Below are positions 8,259-14,578 of a stretch of DNA of 14,578 bases, piece after piece. Position 1 is the stretch's first letter. Every line of letters starts with the position of its first letter. The stretch is from Phoronis ovalis. Taxonomy: Eukaryota; Phoronida; Phoronidae. The DNA is taken from the NCBI GenBank assembly GCA_028565635.1, contig JAOXYB010031521.1, positions 1-14,578 on the forward strand. Direction: 5' to 3'. The notes below the pieces were generated by a model. The model worked only from the letters and a program-made list of their open reading frames with translations. It was not told where the DNA came from and did no database searches. The position numbers and the translations under genes are program-made.

Positions 8259-9546
8259 CTGAGCAAATTAACAGAGTGGAACAGAATAGATAATTTAAGA
8301 GATCAGACCAATTAACTGTTACTAAAAAGAGCCTTAATTTCGGGTTGCTGTTACGGGGCAGGAAAGCCTGTTATTTTTGAACATTTTCTTTCTTTGTTTC
8401 TTCCAATTTTTGGATCAAAAATTCTTATGAAGCAAAATTCTTAACATTTGATCGAAAGTTCAAAAATAACATTGAAAAATCATTTAGAGGTCATACAAAT
8501 GTCATAAAAGTCTATAGCAGTAACCCTTACCTTTGCTAAAATGCTTTCTAGTTTGATTATGCATTTATCTTTTAATAGTTCATTTTTAACTCAAAAGTAA
8601 TGCCATCCAGTGCTACACTACTGTTTTTTTTTGTTGGCACCGTCTATTATTTTATGTCCCCCTATCTGTTAATATTAAGCCAGATATTAGGCCCTGTAAA
8701 AAAAGACCTGCATAAGACTATTAGTGCACAGACATAAACCTCCAAAATAAGATGCACCAATTTTTATTGCTGAACACCAGTTAAAATTGGTTTCAAAACA
8801 ATTTTTTTTTACTACATTTGCATGTTTTTGTAAGTTAGAAATTAACCACCATTTCATGTTACATTTATTCTGATTGGTAACAGCAGTCTAATCCCATCTC
8901 TGTTAGTTATCATACATAATTATAACCTGAAGTTAAGCACTGGTCTGAACTTCTATACAATATTCACTGTGGTGATGTATCTAATTAAAATTGCTGTGAA
9001 AAAAAGCAAATAGATAAAGAAATTGGTAACCGAAGTACTAGGGCTACATGAAAATACTTCCACATGGAAAAAAATTCAGAAAACAAATTATTACCGGTAT
9101 TTATTGTTGTATTGTGGAATTCCACAGTTAATGTTTTTAAGTGTTATTTTAAATGTAAGATGTGGATACAATCCAGGTATATTTTTTGGAAAGAAAGTAT
9201 ATTTTCAAAAAAAGTTCATAGACAACATCCGCTAAAATGTATAAAAACATCTTTTATTACATGGGAAATAAATGTACATTAGTTTGAATTAAAATTCAAT
9301 AAGAGCAATGATCTACAGCTGTTGATTTATTTTAAAGGTGGCTTGATTTATAAGAATGTTTTGGAAAACAATTTTTTCTTCACATGTTGATTTCATAATT
9401 AAAGGCGCCAGACTGTCCGACAAAAATCTGTGAATTCACTTAATGTGAGTATGGTATAAGACTAAAATATGGACCATATGTGAAATGTATGTGAAACTTG
9501 TACATAGGGATGTGAGTAAGAGGGAAATGTTGCACACCATCTGTTG

Positions 9547-9598
9547 GAGGTTGGAGCCAGAACCTCAAGTGGTCTGGCTGCTTGCTATATTCAGCCAG
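9547..9598. repeat. Two adjacent short hairpins
   Basis: GAGGTT (9547-9552) pairs with AACCTC (9561-9566), and CTGGCTG (9574-9580) pairs with CAGCCAG (9592-9598). AGCCAG at 9555-9560 in the first loop can alternatively pair with CTGGCT of the second stem. The local G+C is higher than the surroundings. No known RNA family is recognised. Confidence 0.3.
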
Positions 9599-11833
9599 TG
9601 GCTATAAGAACTGCTCACTTTCTCTTAGACCTTATTTAGTTGTTTTATGTCCCTTTGATGGCCTAATTACAGATGTATAAATTCCTGTATAATATATAAC
9701 AGATGCTAATTATGTATCTGTAGCTAAAAAAAGTGGCATCTCATGTCTGTTAATTGGTTTGTTTTTTAATTACAAAAGCATCTTGCAACGCCACTGGCAG
9801 ACCAGAATATAATGCATAACATTTATCATATTTTTGAAAATAGTCATTACAGTTATTTTTTCTCCTTGTACTTAAAGAAGTCTTCTTTAAACTAGTTTCT
9901 TATTTATACATTTTATTTTAAATATACTGTTACTGAAAAGTTTACACTATGTGGTATAATTCATTGTTACGCAGTATAGAACACCTGCACAGTGCGGAGG
10001 ACCAACCTAGATCACATATATTAAAAATTATCGATAATCTAAGTGTCCAGGTAACTTAATGAATTGCTAATTATTTTAGATTGTTTGTCATCTGGTTGTG
10101 GCTAATTTTGTTCCCTGTATATATATTGACTTTCTATGTCTATGTATAGGAATTTTTGAATATTAATAAAATTGCCAATTAGCCCAATTACATGAGAAAA
10201 ATTCAAACTTTGCACTTTATTGAACTTCATGGTTGAGAGGAAGTATAGACCAGCTGTGCTTAACTCTAACAAGCTTTTATACATTTTCATATTTCAATAA
10301 CACAATTTGTTTTTTACAAATATATCTTCTTTTACATATTGCAAGATTATATATAATTGTGAAATAAAATGCCAGCCCTGTCTTGTTTCTATATGTCCCT
10401 TCAATTTTTGCTATTTCTCGTTTTCTCTGGAACAATAAAAAAAAAAAATCAAAGCATTATAAAAATGTTGGGAAACATGTTTGTAAAGACACCCTGAAGC
10501 AATGTCGTAATAGTTTCAAATATCCTAATATTTAAAATAGCTGGCATGACTCATAATTAGGTTTGACAGGTAGGCACAGGTGTATTGGGTCTTGAAATTC
10601 TCAGCCTAGGTGGAAACTCATAGCTATGACAAATCACCAGCCAGATGAACATAAATACAGGCAGTCTGTTGGCTTATTCAGAGAATGTTAAAATTAAAAC
10701 GCACTTTAAAGATTTTCATAGTCTGTAAGTTAAGTACTGTAATATCTTTTTAAAAGAAAAATGTTACATACAATAAATGTTTAATGTGACAGGATGCTTT
10801 AGCACTTTACTTTATGATATTTTTTTTTGTTTTCAAGTCTTCCAAAGCTGGTTTCAATTAGAAGTAGATAAAGATTGAACTTGACAATATATGTCTGGTA
10901 TAAAAGTTTCAAAATTTTGGAAAATTATCAATTCCACAGGATATTATTAAAGAAGGCGCCAGACAAATTTGAGAAAAACAGATATTTTCAAGTTTATAGT
11001 ACAGAAAATTTTAATCAAAATGTTGCAAGAATGTATTTCAACATTTGTGATCAATTTGTTTTAATTATGCCAAGATTGAATTAATGTAATTAAACAATTA
11101 ATTAGACTGATGACTTTGAGCTTAATTTTTGTCACTAGTAATGAAGACATTTGAAATATAACACATTCACAAATTTTGCTTTTGTTTCTGTATTGACAAG
11201 CTGACAAAAAAACTGCCGGGTAGTAAAAATAATTTTAGTCCTTGCTTAATGGATATTGCTGATATCTAATGGCTCATGCAATGGCATGAATGTAATTAAA
11301 GTAAAAGGAAATATTAATGAAAAAACAAAAAAAGTTAATTTGTAGTTCTATTTTTTTTTACATTTATACATCAGAAAGAAAATTAATCAAATGACAAGTC
11401 TCAGGAAATATATCGGTTCTGAGAATAGCAATAGTAAAATTTGTGCTAATACATAATTAAAGAATTACAATTTGTTCAGTTCAATATGTTTTCCTCCGCT
11501 TTTTTAAAAAAGTAAATTAGTTCACAGCTTTCATATACATATTGTCTTTAATAAATAATGAACCTCAATGTGTTAAACACTTGTGTCCAGCCACAGATGC
11601 GCTTCATCGGTATTTAACATTTTTTCCATACATTTAAAACCTGTGTGTGTTTGTATTACCCAGGTTGTGCTAATATTTATTAAAAAAAGTAAAATTTATA
11701 GATTTAAGCCGCTTTTAGATGTAACATTTGTTCAATTTTAAAAAAGAATTAGGTTAAATTAATTTTCAGTTATTTATATTTAAGATCTTTTTTGATCTGT
11801 CTTATACATATCAAAATTATGCAATTATTTTAA

Positions 11834-11952
11834 ACACAATTCATGTTATACACATGTGAAACATCTGTCAGACAGAATTGTGTGCCAAAACTTGTTTTAT
11901 TTCAGTATAAGGTCTAATATATTTATATAGCTGTTATATACAAAAACAAGTT
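11834..11952. repeat. Cluster of short perfect inverted repeats
   Basis: ACACAATTC (11834-11842) pairs with GAATTGTGT (11875-11883), with a further TCTGTC-A-GACAGA hairpin at 11864-11876 that overlaps the right arm by two bases. Next to it AACTTGTTTT (11889-11898) pairs with AAAACAAGTT (11943-11952). Arms of 9-10 bp within 60 bp are expected a few times per window of this composition, so this is only weakly notable. Confidence 0.3.
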
Positions 11953-12679
11953 ATGACTAAAAATGTTAAGCTGTTGTTTTCTTGTAATTGTCACATTTTT
12001 TCATTACTATGTTTACAACTATATATATGTAACTACAGCAGAAATAATATCTAAAAGAATTGCATCTTTACAATAACAATTATCTAAGTATCATATTCCT
12101 ATTGTTACTTATCAGTAGACTCAGTACTGTACTACCGTATATACAAGATAGCAGGCTACAATTGTCTATCATGCACATAGCAGATAGATAAATACTCCAG
12201 CACAGTGAAAAGCAATTCTTAAAAAAAATATTTTATCCTTACATTATACTGTATAGTATTTATTGATGAGCTAATGTGTTATCTTATACAAAACTGCGGC
12301 AGAGGGAACATTCAGAATAATTATTTGAGAAGTAGAGGCAAAATTATCTACAAATGAATATATATGGAGGCACCATATTCTATTTGTAAATTATCAGTAT
12401 TCTGCCAGATTGAAGATAGCAGGCTATACTCCTCTTCCGTGCCTATCAGGCCGGCAGCAGCAGCACTGTGACATGCCAGATTGTGACTTTCTGCTAGGTA
12501 CAATATGGGCTGCACTGATAACAAGGTTGTATAGTACAGCAATAACATTCCTCGCCTAGATAGCTGGTATGTTAACAACTCTATAGAAATTGGTTAAATT
12601 CTCAGACTTGAAGTTAAAAACTCTTTCTTTTTAATCTATTTTATGTGCAGCAAAAATCTAGGAAATCCCTACTATTTTA

Positions 12680-12729
12680 TTATTAATATATATTTCCTAT
12701 CTCATTATTTATATATATTTATTATCTCA
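12680..12729. repeat. Two-copy 25-bp tandem duplication
   Basis: Positions 12680-12704 and 12705-12729 match at 22 of 25 bases. The second copy abuts the donor of the 12731-12798 exon: its terminal TATCTCA supplies most of the minus-strand GTGAGATA. The first copy therefore carries only a partial copy of the intronic side of that splice site. Confidence 0.7.
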
Positions 12730-12730
12730 C

Positions 12731-12798
12731 CTGTAATGACATGTTTCAACTAAAGTGCTTCCTGGTGGAAACTCCATGACCACTTCAAAGCTTGGTTT
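12731..12798 (-). CDS. Internal exon, DBH/MOXD1-like domain, PG..L...C.Y block
   Basis: This is the best-supported exon in the window. A long pyrimidine tract ending cttacag precedes it, and an almost ideal TTACAG|GTGAGA donor follows. Only one frame is open over the 68 bp. It begins in phase 0, reads KPS then FEVVMEFPPGSTLVETCHY, and ends with two bases of a split Arg/Ser codon. The pattern PG-x-x-L-x-x-x-C-x-Y is characteristic of the copper type II monooxygenase C-terminal domain (PGD.L...C.Y in DBH and MOXD1). In PHM the equivalent Cys forms a disulfide with the Cys of the EMC motif. Asp in PGD is Ser here. The overlapping plus-strand ORF starting at 12792 is not convincing as a protein. 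Confidence 0.65.
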
Positions 12799-13791
12799 CT
12801 GTAAGAATTTTAAAAGGAAAAACGCAACAGAAAGAAAAATTTTATTTTGAATGTTTGCCGTATTTAGAATTATTTGCTGGATATGAGATGTCTTACAAAA
12901 GGGTGTATTTCTCTAGAATTGGCAAGAACACAATCTCAGGTACGTTTCTATTTTATGATTCTTATAAAAAGTGAACTGGTTAGTAATATTTAGTTTTAAA
13001 GAAATTACTCTTTTCAATTCCTAACTTAACCCAACTAAAGAATTTATAGGTGCTGCAACAGAACGGGTACATCTTCCTCTTAAAAATAATGAATCCACCT
13101 AAATTAGTCCACCCTGAAAATAGAAAGAAGATAACTTTTTGTTGTAAGGCCATAATACACTGAAATGATCAGTAAGTACAGTTTAGACAAAAAATAAGTA
13201 AATATACTTCCACATGTCAGCTTATGCAAACAGTTATCACTAACTGACAATGAAAAGACTACTAATGCCACTCAAATAATAGCACAGATATGACAATAAT
13301 ACATTTCTAAGCTCCTGGATTGTGTAATTTAGACAAAAAATAAATAAAAATAGTTATATGTTCAAGAAAGTTTTTGTTATCTTCATGGTATTATTGACTG
13401 TACTTGTACAAAAATAGAAGTGTATGTAGTGAGCATGGCACCATATATACTTCTGCTATCTCTCAGTTCCAACAGATGTTTAGTTTCAAATAGACCTGGG
13501 CTTTGTCAGCTGAATGTAGTTGTGGGAGGCAGGCAGTTTGGCCTATCAGATATACACACATTTGTAGAATTTATATTCTCTTACAGCAACTATAGTTTAT
13601 CTCTAAATCTAAAATATCACTAATACATATATCTGACAATTAGCATTGAAGCTAAGCAGACTCACAGGTTCTGTGTGTATGTCTCAAGTAGGGGTATATG
13701 TCATATTTAATTTGTGTACCTTGGCAGATTGTCACAATTTTTTACTTGACAAGTTTCAAGCTTTTTCGTGAAAATATTATTGTGTTCTTAC
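12799..13791. other. Intron (993 bp) of the minus-strand gene
   Basis: This contains the 21-bp direct repeat pair. A strong minus-strand acceptor (gttatcttctttctattttcag, exon side starting near 13117) opens a 46-codon frame containing WTNLGGFIIFKRKMY, but it does not fit the phases of the flanking exons and is not called. A plus-strand exon-like pair (12868-12939 and 13050 onward) is similarly weak. Confidence 0.3.
13182..13348 (+). repeat. Direct repeat pair, 21 bp with one mismatch
   Basis: TTTAGACAAAAAATAAGTAAA at 13182-13202 recurs as TTTAGACAAAAAATAAATAAA at 13328-13348. The A-rich part is low complexity, but the shared TTTAGACA start is not. It lies in the 993-bp intron of the minus-strand gene. 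Confidence 0.4.
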
Positions 13792-13828
13792 TTTCCATAA
13801 AATGTCATAGCATTTGTCCAATGATATC
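13792..13828 (-). CDS. Internal exon, DBH/MOXD1-like domain, D..YD block
   Basis: This 37-bp exon is preceded on the minus strand by a good acceptor (tgtctctccacccag) and followed by a GGAAA|GTAAGAAC donor. Starting with one base that completes a split codon, it reads ISLDKCYDILWK and ends on a codon boundary, as required by the next exon, which is open only in phase 0. In the DBH/MOXD1 family a D..(Y/F)D.n.Q stretch sits about 16 residues before the PGD motif. Here YD is followed by 15 residues before PGS, one residue shorter. A second frame (YHWTNAMTFYG) is also open but does not join the next exon in phase. A 37-bp block is weak evidence alone; the call depends on its position, phase and motif fit. 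Confidence 0.45.
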
Positions 13829-14578
13829 CTGGGTGGAGAGACATGCAATTCCATTACTATAGGTATTGCAATTTACAGCAATTAGTATGCAGGGGTAGAT
13901 CTATGGTACATATACATGTTCAGGGCCATGTTATCAAGTATTTCTACGGAAAACTTGTAGAATGAATAGCATGTTCTGTGAGGAGCACTGCATGGCATGG
14001 AATAGCCTTGTATTGCAGGTTTCATTATGTATTTCATTATGAACAATATATAATAACTTCTTAACTTGAATAGTGATCATAATTGTGGTTGGTTTGAAAT
14101 GATTGACATCGTTTTATTATTTATATAAAATATGTTGCTGCGTTTCTATATTTCGCCTGTGGACGAGCTGGAAGAAAGTTCATTATTATATATGTTTCAA
14201 ATGCAGCTGTGCTCGTGCATTTATAATTTATAGTAATACAGAAATACCCTGGATAAATTATGACACATTTTTGTTTTGCAAACTGAAGCAGCTAGTTCCC
14301 CAGTTATTTCTAGATTCAATAGCTTTCTCAGTGCAACAAAAAAGCTAGTAAAAAACAAATGGCAAGTAACCATTTTATCCAAACTACCAACCTCAAATCC
14401 TGGAACAGCCCCACAAATTGTTATTCTTATCAAATAAAGTTTAGAAACATTTATCCACAGACACATTTTAACAACCAATTACATTATTGTTATAAAATCA
14501 AAACATGAAAGGTTTTGCACTTGGATATATATGGTGTGGCGTGGAGAAACAGGAAATGAACACTGATTTGGAAAGTGT
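13829..14578. other. Probable intron or upstream gene sequence, no exon confirmed
   Basis: The exon preceding 13828-13792 should end with two bases of a split codon and encode the family's HxH copper ligands. No HxH-containing block with splice sites was found. Overlapping ORFs at 14103-14348 (plus) and 14221-14478 (minus) show no recognisable motif. A stretch at the right edge (14524-14578, minus) could end at CCAA|GTGCAA in a compatible phase, but it lacks HxH and cannot be assessed because it is cut by the window. Confidence 0.3.

Larger units (their letters stand above)
8259..12730. other. Long intron (~4.5 kb) of the minus-strand gene
   Basis: Mostly AT-rich non-coding DNA. It holds the paired hairpins at 9547-9598, a 19-bp palindrome with a one-base centre (TTAAAGAAG-T-CTTCTTTAA, 9872-9890) and a 12-bp palindrome ATTATCGATAAT (10027-10038). 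It also holds the inverted repeats at 11834-11952, a perfect AP-1-type ATGACTCAT at 10546-10554 and a GC-richer block at 12390-12580. That block contains two 10-bp copies of TGCCAGATTG (12403 and 12474). It also has AAGATAGCAGGCTA at 12413, repeated from 12145. None of the ORFs here resembles a protein I recognise. Confidence 0.35.
5365..13828 (-). other. Gene locus: DBH/MOXD1-like copper monooxygenase, 3' part
   Basis: This is the span of a split minus-strand gene. The exons, in transcript order, are 13828-13792, 12798-12731, 8258-8206 (end uncertain), 6558 or 6569 to 6491, 6120-5939 and possibly 5395-5365. Their phases can be joined without breaking the frame. The joined product matches the spacing of the second copper-binding domain of the dopamine beta-hydroxylase / MOXD1 / PHM family, which are secreted or vesicular enzymes that hydroxylate small amines or peptides using copper and ascorbate. 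Introns are about 1.0, 4.5, 1.6, 0.37 and 0.54 kb. The upstream half (signal peptide, DOMON if any, HHM and HxH ligands) is not found and is inferred to lie beyond the right edge. Family assignment rests on motif spacing read by eye. A pseudogene cannot be excluded, although no frameshift is visible inside the exons. Confidence 0.55.

Noticed and set aside
8155-8262. Plus-strand 35-codon ORF starting MVVRNICVRLCPKE
   Set aside because: It lies antisense to the minus-strand exon 8258-8206, whose splice signals and phase explain the composition better.
10635-10670. Minus-strand reading YVHLAG resembling the HTHLAG motif of the family
   Set aside because: It lies downstream of the YD and PG blocks, the wrong order for this domain, and it lacks the HxH pair.
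11364-11418. Minus-strand block TDIFPETCHLINF with strong acceptor and stop, phase-compatible with exon 12731
   Set aside because: It would end the protein before the Met/Cys region. The 8258 and 6569 blocks give a better fit to the family spacing.
8022-13079. GGTACATCTTCCTC present at 8022-8035 and 13066-13079
   Set aside because: About one such 14-mer match is expected by chance in a window of this size and composition.
12868-13103. Plus-strand exon pair (12868-12939 with CAG|GTACGT donor; 13050 onward) that could join in phase to an ATG at 2559
   Set aside because: Two frames are open in the first block, the 10-kb intron is unsupported, the product matches nothing known, and the locus already has a better minus-strand gene.
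13060-13117. Minus-strand reading LGGFIIFKRKMY resembling the GG...EMC motif
   Set aside because: It sits before the PG...C.Y exon in transcript order and its phase does not fit either neighbour.
14103-14478. Overlapping ORFs on both strands (81 and 85 codons)
   Set aside because: No motif, no splice support, and mutual overlap. They are expected as random open frames.
14524-14578. Right-edge minus-strand readings with PHHIYP or LHATPY, recalling copper-ligand motifs
   Set aside because: Different frames give each motif, the block is cut by the window edge, and the sequence is equally well explained as a pyrimidine tract.

Overview
The window is AT-rich (roughly 70% A+T by eye) animal DNA with no bacterial features: no operons, no long ORFs, no Shine-Dalgarno sites. 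Coding sequence occurs only as short blocks flanked by GT/AG splice sites and pyrimidine tracts. CpG is sparse except in a few patches. A small terminal-inverted-repeat element and the general texture suggest an invertebrate, perhaps a mollusc, but nothing here fixes the taxon.

The main content is a minus-strand gene split into small exons between about 13828 and 5365 (running right to left). When joined, the exons keep a consistent reading phase and resemble the C-terminal catalytic domain of the copper type II, ascorbate-dependent monooxygenases (dopamine beta-hydroxylase / MOXD1 / PHM family). Visible landmarks, in order, are a D..YD block, a PGSTLVETCHY block (family pattern PG-x-x-L-x-x-x-C-x-Y), an R..W-x-G block, a Met at the position of the copper-ligand Met of the family's EMC motif, and a Cys 16 residues after it. 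The cysteine normally following that Met is Tyr here, so this is a divergent family member. The 5' exons, which should carry the HHM and HxH copper ligands, are not seen and probably lie beyond the right edge. The 3' end is ambiguous between two possible stops.

Left of the gene (1-5364) the DNA is mostly featureless, with four items of note. A GC-richer block at 200-682 has an unusually open minus frame broken by two stops, probably decayed coding sequence. A plus-strand exon-like stretch lies at about 1158-1253. A CpG-dense patch with CRE, E2F-like and CCAAT-like sites lies at 3530-3850. A 267-bp non-autonomous DNA transposon (MITE-like) with a 5-bp target duplication lies at 4516-4782 and carries GGGGGGTGCGTT repeats. 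Within the introns are a decayed three-copy ~115-bp tandem repeat (7539-7882), a two-copy 25-bp tandem duplication, and several short inverted repeats. No tRNA, rRNA or CRISPR array was seen. The gene model comes from reading the sequence by eye and is unconfirmed by transcripts or homology search.
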